A stretch of 48,931 bases of DNA from Caulobacter sp. (GTDB taxonomy: Bacteria; Pseudomonadota; Alphaproteobacteria; Caulobacterales; Caulobacteraceae): NCBI GenBank assembly GCA_017744495.1, contig JAGIBE010000290.1:1-48931 (forward strand). Reading direction: 5' to 3'. The notes beneath the pieces were generated by a model that did not search any database, had not been told where the DNA came from, and was given only the letters and a program-made list of their open reading frames with translations. The translations under genes and the position numbers were made by a program. Below are positions 17,309 to 25,314 of the stretch, in pieces; position 1 is the first letter of the stretch, and every line of letters begins with the position of its first letter.

Positions 17309-17377
17309 CGAAGGCCGGCCTTCATCCCGACCTCTGACGTGAAGCAACCGCGCGAACGCGCGTCCGAGGTCGGCCCG

Positions 17378-17659
17378 ATGAACCTCTACACCCTGGTCCT
17401 GGATTTCCACGGCGGCACTTACATCACCCAGTTCGAAGCCGACACGCCGACCGACGCCGTGGCCGCCTGGTGCAAGGAACTGGAAGACGAGGAGCTGCTG
17501 GGCGACGCCTCGTTCCCGGTGGCCGAAGGGATCATGGTCGACGCCATCGAGAACCACCTGGTCGAGGTCGAGGGCCTGCACGGCGCTTGGTGCGCGGCGG
17601 CCACGGTCAACGGCGCCCTGGCCCTGCTGAACGTGATCGTCACGCAACGGCTGGGCTGA
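17378..17659 (+). CDS. Small conserved-looking protein of unknown function
   Basis: A 93-residue acidic cytosolic protein that I do not recognise. It starts MNLYTLVLDFHGGTYITQF and contains a negatively charged helix KELEDEELLG followed by a second alpha/beta part (VDAIENHLVEVEGL). No signal peptide, membrane segment or catalytic motif is visible. The ATG at 17378 has GAGG eight bases upstream, and codon use matches the neighbours, which supports a real gene. It follows cfa by 69 bp on the same strand, so co-transcription is possible. Confidence 0.7.
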   Translation: MNLYTLVLDFHGGTYITQFEADTPTDAVAAWCKELEDEELLGDASFPVAEGIMVDAIENHLVEVEGLHGAWCAAATVNGALALLNVIVTQRLG

Positions 17660-17721
17660 GGGTCCTCAATCCACCACCGCTTGCGCGGATGGGCGCCGCG
17701 TCACGCAACGGCCGCCTAGTG

Positions 17722-18513
17722 TTATGGATCCGGATGCGCCTTGGCCCAGTCCAGCGCGCCCTGCAGGGTGGTCACCCAGACCTCGCCGCGGTGCGCGGCG
17801 AGCCAGGCGATCAGCTCGCGGTGCGCCGGATCGGACACCTGCAGGTAGTCGCCGCCGACGCCGTGAAACAGGTAGACCGCCATGCCGCCGCCGGCTTCCG
17901 CTTCCTCGACGAAATCGATGAGTTGCGCGCCCGTGACCTTCTCGTCGAACCCCCGGGCGGGAATGCGCATCGGATCCATCTTGCCGACGTCGGCTCGAAG
18001 GTCGTCGGACGAGGCGAATACGCCGCGCACATAGGTCACCAGGTTCGCGGCCCTGAGGGCTTCGAGATAGTCGACGCCGCCAGCCAGGGTCTGACCGCAC
18101 GGCGACGCGAAGCCGTGGGTCGGCTTGCCGTCCAGCGCGGTGAGGAGGGTGTTCTGCTGCTCGATCTCCCTGAGCATGCCCGCCGGTGTATAGGCCTCGG
18201 ACGTGTAGCGGGGATCTGTGGGAAACACGGCGGCGGGGCACGGATGGAACACGGTGTGGTTGGCCAGTTCATAGCCCTTCGCGCCCACGGCGCGCCAACG
18301 CGGAACATCCGCCGGCTTCAGGTTCGAGAGGAAGAAGGTCGCCTTGAAGCCCGCTGAGTCCAGCACGGGCTCGGCGTGATCGAGCTGGGAGCCCAACGCA
18401 TCGTCATAGGTCAGCACCACCGCCGCCTTGGCCCTTCCCGGCCATTCCGTCGCCGATGCGATCGATACGCCGCAGACCAAGCTCATCGCGAGCGCCAAAG
18501 CCGCCCTCATCAT
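17722..18513 (-). CDS. Secreted polysaccharide deacetylase family protein
   Basis: About 263 residues including a signal peptide (MMRAALALAMSLVCGVSIASA). The NodB-type metal-dependent deacetylase motifs are present: VVLTYDDALGSQ (catalytic base and first metal-binding Asp), and ELANHTVFHP with the H-x3-H metal ligands. FASPCGQ and AVYLFHGVGGDY correspond to later conserved motifs. It should remove acetyl groups from a polysaccharide, or act on peptidoglycan, in the periplasm or outside the cell. Two adjacent ATG codons (18513, 18510) follow a GGGGCGGGA ribosome binding site. It is divergent from the cysteine synthase gene. Confidence 0.9.
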   Translation of the reverse strand: MMRAALALAMSLVCGVSIASATEWPGRAKAAVVLTYDDALGSQLDHAEPVLDSAGFKATFFLSNLKPADVPRWRAVGAKGYELANHTVFHPCPAAVFPTDPRYTSEAYTPAGMLREIEQQNTLLTALDGKPTHGFASPCGQTLAGGVDYLEALRAANLVTYVRGVFASSDDLRADVGKMDPMRIPARGFDEKVTGAQLIDFVEEAEAGGGMAVYLFHGVGGDYLQVSDPAHRELIAWLAAHRGEVWVTTLQGALDWAKAHPDP

Positions 18514-18720
18514 TCCCGCCCCTTTTGGATATTTGATTTGTATTATGATGCCGCTCACGCAGCAGGCAGGCAACCGGCAGGCCGCTTGGGGACCAAGGGT
18601 TGGGCCGTAGGTGTCTTCGAATCCTCAACCCCAGCCCCGCGCCTTCAGGAAAACTGGTCTTGCCTGAAAGCCGCGCATCACGATCTACCATGCGACCTCC
18701 CGACCGGCCGGACTGAAGAG
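18514..18720. promoter_or_regulatory. Divergent promoter region, deacetylase / cysteine synthase
   Basis: A 207-bp gap that must hold both promoters. Next to the deacetylase start is an unusually AT-rich patch (18530-18550) containing CATAAT on the minus strand at 18542-18547, a good -10 candidate. A TTGCCT at 18568-18573 is 20 bp away, too far for a standard -35. For the cysteine synthase side I see no convincing promoter or riboswitch. Confidence 0.35.
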
Positions 18721-19719
18721 ATGACCGTAAAGACCAGCGTCCTGGACGCTATCGGCGAAACGCCGCTGATCCGCCTCAACCGCGCCAGCGAGGCCACCGG
18801 CTGCGAGATTCTCGGCAAGGCCGAGTTCATGAACCCCGGCCAGTCGGTCAAGGACCGCGCGGCCCTGGGCATCATCCGCGACGCCGAGGCCAAGGGCCTG
18901 CTGCGCCCCGGCGGCCGGATCGTCGAGGGCACGGCCGGCAACACCGGCATCGGCCTGGCCATGGTCGCCTCGGCGCTGGGCTACAAGACCACCATCGTCA
19001 TCCCGCGCACCCAGAGCCAGGAGAAGAAGGACGCCATCCGCCTGCTGGGCGCGGAGCTGGTCGAGGTGGACGCGGTCCCCTACTCCAACCCCGACAACTA
19101 TGTCCGCTATTCGGGCCGCCTGGCCGAGGAACTGGCCAAGACCGAGCCGAATGGCGCGATCTGGGCCAACCAGTTCGACAACGTCGCCAACCGCCAGGCG
19201 CATTTCGACACCACCGGTCCGGAGATCTTCGAGCAGACCGACGGCAAGATCGACGGCTTCATCTGCGCGATCGGCTCGGGCGGCACCCTGGCCGGCGTCG
19301 CCGGCGCTCTGCGGGCCCGCAAGCCGTCGGTGAAGATCGGCCTGGCCGACCCGCACGGCGCCTCGCTCTACAGCTGGTACGCCGACGGCGAGCTGAAGGC
19401 CGAAGGGACTTCGATCAGCGAGGGCATCGGCCAAGGCCGGATCACCGCCAATCTGGAAGGCCTGGCGATCGACTATCCGTTCCGCGTCAGCGACGAGGAG
19501 ATGCTGGAGCAGGTCTTCGATCTCGTGCAGCACGAGGGTCTGTGCCTAGGCGGCTCGACGGGCATCAACGTGGCCGGCGCGGTGCGCATGGCCAAGGCCA
19601 TGGGTCCGGGCCACACCATCGTGACCATCCTCTGCGACCACGGCTCGCGCTACCAGAGCAAGCTCTTCAACCCCGCCTTCCTGGCCGAGAAGGGCTTGCC
19701 GACGCCGCCCTGGATGTAA
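18721..19719 (+). CDS. cysK: Cysteine synthase A-type PLP enzyme
   Basis: A 332-residue fold-type II PLP enzyme that makes cysteine from O-acetylserine and sulfide. The PLP lysine is Lys44 in NPGQSVKDRAAL. The phosphate- and substrate-binding loop reads EGTAGNTGIGL rather than the TSGNTG of E. coli CysK, a variant I associate with the longer alphaproteobacterial group. GSGGTLAGVAGAL and CLGGSTGINVAGAV are also present. Conserved sequence begins at MTVKTSVLDAIGETPLIRLNRA, fixing the ATG at 18721. The nearby sulfurtransferase and cystathionine beta-lyase suggest a local sulfur amino acid theme. A related activity such as cystathionine beta-synthase cannot be excluded. Confidence 0.88.
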   Translation: MTVKTSVLDAIGETPLIRLNRASEATGCEILGKAEFMNPGQSVKDRAALGIIRDAEAKGLLRPGGRIVEGTAGNTGIGLAMVASALGYKTTIVIPRTQSQEKKDAIRLLGAELVEVDAVPYSNPDNYVRYSGRLAEELAKTEPNGAIWANQFDNVANRQAHFDTTGPEIFEQTDGKIDGFICAIGSGGTLAGVAGALRARKPSVKIGLADPHGASLYSWYADGELKAEGTSISEGIGQGRITANLEGLAIDYPFRVSDEEMLEQVFDLVQHEGLCLGGSTGINVAGAVRMAKAMGPGHTIVTILCDHGSRYQSKLFNPAFLAEKGLPTPPWM

Positions 19720-19734
19720 AGTCGAGCTCGGTAT

Positions 19735-19751
19735 ACGAGCATCGCGCTCGT
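19735..19751 (+). terminator. Short hairpin after cysK
   Basis: A 6-bp stem (ACGAGC/GCTCGT) with a 5-base loop lies 15 bases past the cysK stop. There is no T-run. It may slow or end transcription before the amidase gene, but it is too short to be sure. Confidence 0.3.
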
Positions 19752-19821
19752 CGCTGACTGAAAAGTTGCGGAATTCAACCCCTCGGTGCAGGATCGTCCC
19801 AAGTCGCACCGGGAGGGCCTG

Positions 19822-20394
19822 ATGGCTTGGAAGGGTATTGTCGGCAAGAGCTTCTCGCCGGAAGCGTTCGAGACCTATTGCGAAGGCCTGAAGTGGTCGA
19901 CATGGCGGCCCAATTTCATCGTCCTGCACAACACCGGCGTACCGTCGCTGGACCAGCGGCCGCAGGGCCTGACCCAGCAGCACATCGCCAACCTCGAGAT
20001 CTACTACCGCGATAACCAGAAATGGAGCGCGGGGCCGCACCTGTTCGTCGACGACAAGCAGATCTGGGTCTTCACGCCCCTGACCACCTCGGGCGTCCAT
20101 TCGCCCAGCTGGAACAGCATCGCCCTAGGCATCGAGATGCTGGGTGATTTCGACAAGGACGCCTTCGACACCGGCCGCGGCGCCAAGGTGCGCGACAACG
20201 TCGTGGCGGCCATGGCCACCCTGTCGGCCGTGCTCGGGCTGGACCCCAACACCATGAAGCTGCACCGCGAGGATCCGAAGACGACGCACGCCTGCCCGGG
20301 CAAGAACGTCAAGAAGCTGGAGGTCATCCAGCGAGTCCAGGACAAGATCGAGGAAGAGGCCAAGGAGCACAGCCTCAGCGAGGCCCATCCTTAG
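19822..20394 (+). CDS. N-acetylmuramoyl-L-alanine amidase (Amidase_2/PGRP type), no signal peptide
   Basis: A 190-residue zinc amidase of the type found in T7 lysozyme and PGRP proteins. Zinc ligands can be seen: His36 in NFIVLHNTG, His156 and Cys158 in THACPGK, where the lysine matches the catalytic lysine of T7-like amidases. SAGPHLFVDDKQIWVFTPL and SIALGIEMLGDF are further family landmarks. No signal peptide or membrane anchor precedes the domain, so the product is predicted to be cytosolic. That fits a phage-lysin origin, or recycling of imported cell wall peptides. The ATG at 19822 has GGGAGG just upstream. No other phage gene is nearby. Confidence 0.88.
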   Translation: MAWKGIVGKSFSPEAFETYCEGLKWSTWRPNFIVLHNTGVPSLDQRPQGLTQQHIANLEIYYRDNQKWSAGPHLFVDDKQIWVFTPLTTSGVHSPSWNSIALGIEMLGDFDKDAFDTGRGAKVRDNVVAAMATLSAVLGLDPNTMKLHREDPKTTHACPGKNVKKLEVIQRVQDKIEEEAKEHSLSEAHP

Positions 20395-20471
20395 CTTGCC
20401 CCTCCCCGCCGATCGCGTGATCTTGCCCGCCTTCTCGAAGGGGCGAGTCGGACCTCGAAAGGCTTATCGTC

Positions 20472-21323
20472 ATGACCCACACCGATCCTCTGGTCTCCAC
20501 CGCCTGGCTGGCCGAGCATCTCGACGCGCCGGACGTCCGCGTCGTCGATGGGTCGTGGCACATGCCGGCCGCCCAGCGCGATCCCAAGGCCGAGTACGAC
20601 GCGGCCCACATCGCGGGCGCGGTGTTCTTCGACATCGACGAGATCTCGGACGAGACCTCGCCCCTGCCGCACATGCTGCCCTCGCCCATCAAGTTCGCCT
20701 CGCGGGTCAAGAAGCTGGGCCTGGGCGACGGGTCCAGGATCGTCGTCTACGACACCAGCGGCATCCTGCCCGCCGCCCGCGTCTGGTGGGAGTTCCGCGC
20801 CATGGGCCACGAAGACGTCGTGGTGCTGGACGGCGGCCTGCCCAAGTGGATCGCCGAGGGCCGTCCGGTCGACGACCTGGCCGTCAGCCCGCAAGAGCGC
20901 CACTTCACCCCGCGCTTCCAGGCCGACATCGTCCGCTCGGTCGACCAGATGAAGGCCAATCTGGAAACCCGCCGCGAGCAGGTCATCGACGCCCGCGCCG
21001 CCGGCCGCTTCGAGGGCCGCGATCCCGAGCCCCGCGCCGGCCTGAAGAGCGGCCACATCCCGGGATCGCGCAACATCCCGCTGTCGGCCCTGCTGGCCTC
21101 GGATGGGACCATGCTGCCGGCCGACAAGCTGGCGGACGTCTTCAAGGCGGCCAGCGTCGACATCGACAAGCCGATCGCCACCACCTGCGGCTCGGGCATC
21201 ACCGCCGCCGTGGTCTCCCTGGCCTTGGCCCGGCTGGGTCGGCCCCGCTCGGCGGTCTACGACGGCTCGTGGACGGAATGGGGCGGCCGCGACGACGTGC
21301 CGGTGGCCACGGGGGCGGCCTAG
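20472..21323 (+). CDS. sseA: 3-mercaptopyruvate sulfurtransferase
   Basis: A 283-residue protein made of two rhodanese domains. The active Cys239 lies in TTCGSGITA, the CGSG(V/I)T loop that distinguishes mercaptopyruvate sulfurtransferases from thiosulfate sulfurtransferases. The first domain has WLAEHLDAPDVRVVDGSWHMP and VFFDIDEISDETSPLPHMLP, typical of SseA. It transfers sulfur from 3-mercaptopyruvate to an acceptor such as cyanide or thioredoxin in the cytosol. It lies between the amidase and the cystathionine beta-lyase genes, 66 bp before the latter. Confidence 0.95.
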   Translation: MTHTDPLVSTAWLAEHLDAPDVRVVDGSWHMPAAQRDPKAEYDAAHIAGAVFFDIDEISDETSPLPHMLPSPIKFASRVKKLGLGDGSRIVVYDTSGILPAARVWWEFRAMGHEDVVVLDGGLPKWIAEGRPVDDLAVSPQERHFTPRFQADIVRSVDQMKANLETRREQVIDARAAGRFEGRDPEPRAGLKSGHIPGSRNIPLSALLASDGTMLPADKLADVFKAASVDIDKPIATTCGSGITAAVVSLALARLGRPRSAVYDGSWTEWGGRDDVPVATGAA

Positions 21324-21389
21324 GCCCCTTGAACCGGCGTATGGTCAGCCCGTAAACGGAACGTTCCTCCCGCCGTACCGAGTCCGCCC

Positions 21390-22559
21390 ATGCCCTTGGA
21401 TGAAGAAACCCGCCTGATCCGCCGGGGCGCGCCGCCCAGGGACGGCACGGTGCTGGCCCGCACGGTCAACCCGCCGGTCCAGCGCGGCTCGACGGTGCTG
21501 ATGCCCAACGCCGCGTCCCTCTACGACGACAACCAGCTGACCTACGGCATCACGGGCCTGTCTTCGCCGGCCAACCTGCAACTGGCCCTGGCCGAGTTGG
21601 AAGGCTCGCCGGACGTGACGCTGTACCCCTCGGGCCTGGCGGCGATCACCGGCGTCATGCTGGCCTTGCTGAAGGCCGGCGACGAAATCCTGGTGGTCGA
21701 CAGCGCCTACAAGCCCACCCGCCGGTTCTGCGACCGCGTACTGACCCGCTTCGGCGTCAAGACCACCTACTACGACCCGGCCCTGCCGCCCGACGCCCTG
21801 ATGGCCCTATGCACCTCGGCCACCCGGATGATCCTGCTGGAAGCCCCTGGCTCCCTGACCTTCGAGATGCAGGACATCCCGGCCATCGCCGCCGCCGCCA
21901 ACGCCCGCGGCGTCCTGACCCTGATCGACAACACCTGGGCGGCCAGCTTCTATTTCAAGCCTTTGGCCCACGGCGTGACCATCAGCGTCCAAGCCCTGAC
22001 CAAGTATGTCGGCGGCCATTCGGACGTGTTCATGGGCAGCGCCGCCACCGCCGACAACGTGATCGGCAACCAGCTGGGCGACGCCATGTGGGACATCGGC
22101 TGGTCGGTCTCGCCCGACGACGCCTACACCGTGCTGCGCGGCCTGCGCACTCTGGCCACGCGCCTGCCTGCCCACCAGGAAGCCGGCCTCAAGATCGCCC
22201 GCTGGCTGCAAGACCGGCCGGAGGTGGCCCGCGTGCTGCACCCGGCCCTGGAGACCGATCCGGGCCACGCTTTGTGGAAGCGCGACTTCACCGGCGCCTG
22301 CGGCCTGTTTGGCGTGGTGCTGAAGCCCTGCTCGCAGAAGGCGGTCCACGCCTTCCTCGACGCCCTGGACCTGTTCGGCCTCGGCTTCTCGTGGGGCGGC
22401 TATGAGAGCCTGGCCATCCACTGCGATCCGCAGCTGAAGAACCGCACCATCCCGGTCAGTCTGGAAGGCCCGCTGCTGCGCCTGCATGTGGGCCTGGAGT
22501 CGACGGCGGACCTGATCGCCGACCTGGAGCGGGGCTTCGCCGCCCTGAACGCCTCATGA
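21390..22559 (+). CDS. metC: Cystathionine beta-lyase
   Basis: A 389-residue PLP enzyme of the Cys/Met metabolism family. The PLP lysine is Lys205 in QALTKYVGGHSDVFMG, and the conserved LIDNTWAASFYFKPL and GLSSPANLQLALAELEGS are those of MetC-type beta-lyases. It splits cystathionine to homocysteine, ammonia and pyruvate. Its stop overlaps the following DUF1697 gene by four bases. Together with the sulfurtransferase upstream it makes a plausible sulfur amino acid group. Cystathionine gamma-type relatives are less likely because of the SWGGYESL substrate loop. Confidence 0.93.
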   Translation: MPLDEETRLIRRGAPPRDGTVLARTVNPPVQRGSTVLMPNAASLYDDNQLTYGITGLSSPANLQLALAELEGSPDVTLYPSGLAAITGVMLALLKAGDEILVVDSAYKPTRRFCDRVLTRFGVKTTYYDPALPPDALMALCTSATRMILLEAPGSLTFEMQDIPAIAAAANARGVLTLIDNTWAASFYFKPLAHGVTISVQALTKYVGGHSDVFMGSAATADNVIGNQLGDAMWDIGWSVSPDDAYTVLRGLRTLATRLPAHQEAGLKIARWLQDRPEVARVLHPALETDPGHALWKRDFTGACGLFGVVLKPCSQKAVHAFLDALDLFGLGFSWGGYESLAIHCDPQLKNRTIPVSLEGPLLRLHVGLESTADLIADLERGFAALNAS

Positions 22560-23098
22560 GCCAGCACGTCGTCCTCTTGCGCGGCGTCAGCGCCGCCGGC
22601 GGCCGTCAGGTGGCCGCCGAAGACATCTCCGCCCTTCTCGTCGAACTGGGTTTCGCCGACGTACGCCCCGGCCCCAAGGCCGGCGAACTGGTGCTGGGCA
22701 GCCCGGAGCTGACTGGCCCCGATCTGCAGGCCCGCATCGAGACGGCGCTGATGGAGCGCTTCTCGCTGCGCACCGACGTCCACGCGCGCACCGCTTCGGC
22801 CTGGCGGGCGATGGTCGCGGCCAATCCCTATGCCGAGTTCGCGGCGAACGATCCGGGCTGGACCACGGTGTTCTTCCTCAAGGACACGCCCGACAAGAAG
22901 GCCGTCGGCGCCCTGCGCGCGGCCTTGCGCGGCCGCGACCAGCTGCGGGCCGAGAGCCGGCAGGTCTACGCCATCCAGCCCGACGGGCCGCGCGGCTCGA
23001 CCCTGACCAGCGCCCTGGTCGAGAAGACCCTCGGGGCGCGGGTGACGGGCCGGCCTTGGACCACGATCCTCGCGCTGGAGACGTTGCTCGAAGCCTAG
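22556..23098 (+). CDS. DUF1697 family protein
   Basis: A 180-residue cytosolic protein that begins SQHVVLLRGVSAAGGRQV, the LLRGINVGG-like opening of DUF1697 proteins. The usual middle segment MVAANPYAEFAANDPGWTTVFFLKDTP is present, and the end GARVTGRPWTTILALETLLE matches the family's TxRNWxTVxKL ending. Function of the family is unknown to me. It starts within the metC stop (ATGA overlap), so it is translated from the same message. A role tied to metC is possible but not shown. Confidence 0.88.
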   Translation: MSQHVVLLRGVSAAGGRQVAAEDISALLVELGFADVRPGPKAGELVLGSPELTGPDLQARIETALMERFSLRTDVHARTASAWRAMVAANPYAEFAANDPGWTTVFFLKDTPDKKAVGALRAALRGRDQLRAESRQVYAIQPDGPRGSTLTSALVEKTLGARVTGRPWTTILALETLLEA

Positions 23099-23123
23099 GC
23101 GGCACAAGCGCGCCCGGTAGCGG

Positions 23124-24413
23124 TCAGGCGGACTTGGGCAGCCTCAGCAGCCGCCAGGCGATCGCCGTGCCGGCGAGGCCGAACACGCAGGTCCCGTAGG
23201 CGGCGTTGGCCAGGAACCCGCTCCACACCAGGTCCAGATGGGCGAAATAGCGGGTCAACAGCAGCGAGACGCTGCCGACATAGCCGCAGGAGTCGGCCAC
23301 GTAGATCAGGAACCCGGCGGTCCCCACCTGTCCCGTCGCCGCGATCAGCCGGTCGAACAGCATGCCGTTGAAGGGCGTGTAGGCCATGTAGATCCCCGCC
23401 CCCGTCGCCACCATCCAGGTCACCGGGCCGATCAGACCCAGGCGCCAGCCCAGGGTGGCCAAGCCCAGCAGGGCGAAACCCAGGGCGACGAAGGCGAAGT
23501 TGAAGCCGACGGCCCGACGGTTGTCGCGCACCAGGCTGAGCACGCCCAGGCCGACCAGGACGATGGCGGCCACGGGGATCTCCGACAGCGAGAAGATCGC
23601 CGCGGCGTTCTTGAAGCCCAGCTCGGCCCAGATCTCGGCGGCGAAGTTGTCGCGAAAGTCGCGCAGGGCCGTCAGCATCACATAGACCGCCACCAGCAGC
23701 ACCAGGGCCGGAGCGTGGGCAGCGAACATGGCCGCCCGGGCCTTGGCGTCCATGGGCGCGCGGCGCACCCGGGCGGCCTCGTCGGCGGGCGACGGCGGCG
23801 GCAGCTGGGTCAGGGCGGCGACGGCCAGCAGCAGCAGGGGGGTGAACAGCAGGCCCGCCAGCGCGGGCATCCAGCGCTCGTCGACGCCCTGCAGCAGCAG
23901 GCTCTTGCCCACCGACTTCACCACGCCCGAGGCCAGGATGAAACTGGCGCACAGCATGGCGCCCAGCACCTCGGACAGCCGCCGGCCTTCGACGAAGCCG
24001 AACACCAGGCCCCAGATCATGCCCAGGCAGAGGCCGTTGACGAAAAGGACCAGGGGACCCAGCACAGTTGGCCCGCCGCCCAGGCCCAGGAGCGACAGCT
24101 CGGCCACGCCGATCAGGAACAGGATCGCGATCCATCGCCGCTCGGGCCGCATCTCTGAGATCACCTTGATGCCGATGATCTTCGAGACCGCATAGCCGGC
24201 CACCTGGGCGATCACCAGGGCGACCTTGAAGTCGATCGCCAGCGGCCAGCCGGCCATGTCCTCGTAATGCGCGGCCGTGAACGGCTTGCGATAGGCGAAC
24301 ATCGAGAAATAGGCCGCGAAGGCCGCCAGCCCGCCGTACAGGGCGAACACCCATGGCGGCGCCTTGGCCAGAGCGCGGGTGATCGGGCTTTGAGTCGATG
24401 TCGTGGTCCCCAT
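23124..24413 (-). CDS. DUF5690 family MFS-type membrane protein
   Basis: A 429-residue protein with about twelve membrane segments and an N-terminal FSMFAYRKPFTAAHYEDMAG stretch typical of the DUF5690 family of MFS-fold transporters. Hydrophobic blocks are separated by a central loop near residues 205-225 (PPSPADEAARVRRAP). MAYTPFNGMLFDRLIAATGQVGTAGFLIYVADSCGYVGSV near the C-terminus is also family-like. The substrate is unknown. The ATG at 24413 has GAGGG very close upstream (one base spacing), so the start is not certain. It lies downstream of cobA but is separated from it by a large inverted repeat. Confidence 0.82.
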   Translation of the reverse strand: MGTTTSTQSPITRALAKAPPWVFALYGGLAAFAAYFSMFAYRKPFTAAHYEDMAGWPLAIDFKVALVIAQVAGYAVSKIIGIKVISEMRPERRWIAILFLIGVAELSLLGLGGGPTVLGPLVLFVNGLCLGMIWGLVFGFVEGRRLSEVLGAMLCASFILASGVVKSVGKSLLLQGVDERWMPALAGLLFTPLLLLAVAALTQLPPPSPADEAARVRRAPMDAKARAAMFAAHAPALVLLVAVYVMLTALRDFRDNFAAEIWAELGFKNAAAIFSLSEIPVAAIVLVGLGVLSLVRDNRRAVGFNFAFVALGFALLGLATLGWRLGLIGPVTWMVATGAGIYMAYTPFNGMLFDRLIAATGQVGTAGFLIYVADSCGYVGSVSLLLTRYFAHLDLVWSGFLANAAYGTCVFGLAGTAIAWRLLRLPKSA

Positions 24414-24454
24414 GCCCTCATGGGCGGGTCGTTTGGGGCGATCCGTCAAGCCCG

Positions 24455-24539
24455 GCCGGGGACATGCCCTTTGCGGCCTGTCCCCATCCGCACGCCCAGC
24501 GCCTAGTCTTGGGGACACGCCGCAAGGGCATGTCCCGGC
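24455..24539. repeat. Nested 85-bp inverted repeat between cobA and the MFS gene
   Basis: Two long arms, 24455-24486 and 24510-24539, are near-perfect complements: GCCGGGGACATGCCC on the left mirrors GGGCATGTCCCGGC on the right, TTTGCGGC mirrors GCCGCAA, and the inner TGTCCCCA mirrors TGGGGACA. Each arm is itself a dyad of GGGGACA and TGTCCC(C). The result is a cruciform of about 30 paired bases with few mismatches and a 23-base loop. It may terminate the nitrate operon. Its nested form also looks like a REP/BIME-type repeat. Confidence 0.7.
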
Positions 24540-24543
24540 CTCG

Positions 24544-25314
24544 CTAGGCCGTCCGCGCGACCGGCGCCGTCTCGTCGATCTCCGCCGTCCGGGCCTGGGC
24601 CGCCACCTCGCCGACCACGATGACCACCGGGCCGCCCTGGCTGGCCAGGCGCGCGGGCAAGGTCTCCAGCGTGCCGTGGTAGACACGGGCGTCCGCGGCC
24701 CCGGCCTGCTCGACCGCCACGGCGGGGGTGCTCGGCGACCGACCAGCGGCGATCATCCGGGCGCAGAGGGCGTCGGCCACCTCGCCGCCCATATAGACCG
24801 CCATGGTCGCCTCGGGGTCGCCCGCCGCGCTCCAGTCGCCGCTCAGGGCGCCAGCCTCCAGCCTGGCCGTGGTGAACACCACCCGCCGGGCCTCGCCGCG
24901 ATGGGTCAGGGGGAAGCCGAACTGGGCGGCGGCGGCGCAGGCGGCGGTGACGCCGGGCACGACCTCGACTGACACCCCGTGCTCGCGCAGGAAGCCCGCC
25001 TCCTCGCCCACCCGACCGAACACCGAGGGGTCGCCGCCCTTCAGCCGCACCACCCGCAGGCCCTTGCGGGCCAGGCGCAGCATCAGGCGGTTGATCTCGT
25101 CCTGGTGCATGCTGGGCTTGCCCGCCCGCTTGCCGGTCTGGATGCGCACGCAGCCGGGCGGCGCCAGGGCGATGGCCTCCTCGCTGATCAGGGCGTCGTA
25201 GAGCAGCGCCTGAGCGCTCTCGACGGCTCGCACGGCCCGCAAGGTCATCAGGTCCACCGGACCGGGACCGGCGCCGACGAGCAGGACTTGAGCGGCCTGG
25301 CTTTCAATGGGCAT
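24544..25314 (-). CDS. cobA: Uroporphyrinogen-III C-methyltransferase
   Basis: A 256-residue SAM-dependent enzyme that methylates uroporphyrinogen III twice to precorrin-2, the entry to siroheme. Motifs VLLVGAGPGPVDLMTLRA, VRLKGGDPSVFGRVGEEAGFL, VVPGVTAACAAAAQFGFPLTHR and TMAVYMGG are those of the CobA/SUMT family. It lacks the dehydrogenase/ferrochelatase part of CysG, so precorrin-2 must be finished by another protein. It is the last gene of the nitrate operon and overlaps the nitrate reductase gene by 11 bases, which fits its job of supplying siroheme to NirB. Confidence 0.95.
   Translation of the reverse strand: MPIESQAAQVLLVGAGPGPVDLMTLRAVRAVESAQALLYDALISEEAIALAPPGCVRIQTGKRAGKPSMHQDEINRLMLRLARKGLRVVRLKGGDPSVFGRVGEEAGFLREHGVSVEVVPGVTAACAAAAQFGFPLTHRGEARRVVFTTARLEAGALSGDWSAAGDPEATMAVYMGGEVADALCARMIAAGRSPSTPAVAVEQAGAADARVYHGTLETLPARLASQGGPVVIVVGEVAAQARTAEIDETAPVARTA

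Noticed and set aside
18376..18720. Possible N-terminal extension of cysteine synthase
   Set aside because: It overlaps the deacetylase gene and signal peptide on the other strand; conserved sequence starts at 18721.
19822..20394. Prophage remnant around the amidase
   Set aside because: No holin, tail, integrase or attachment-site repeats are seen, and neighbours are ordinary metabolic genes.
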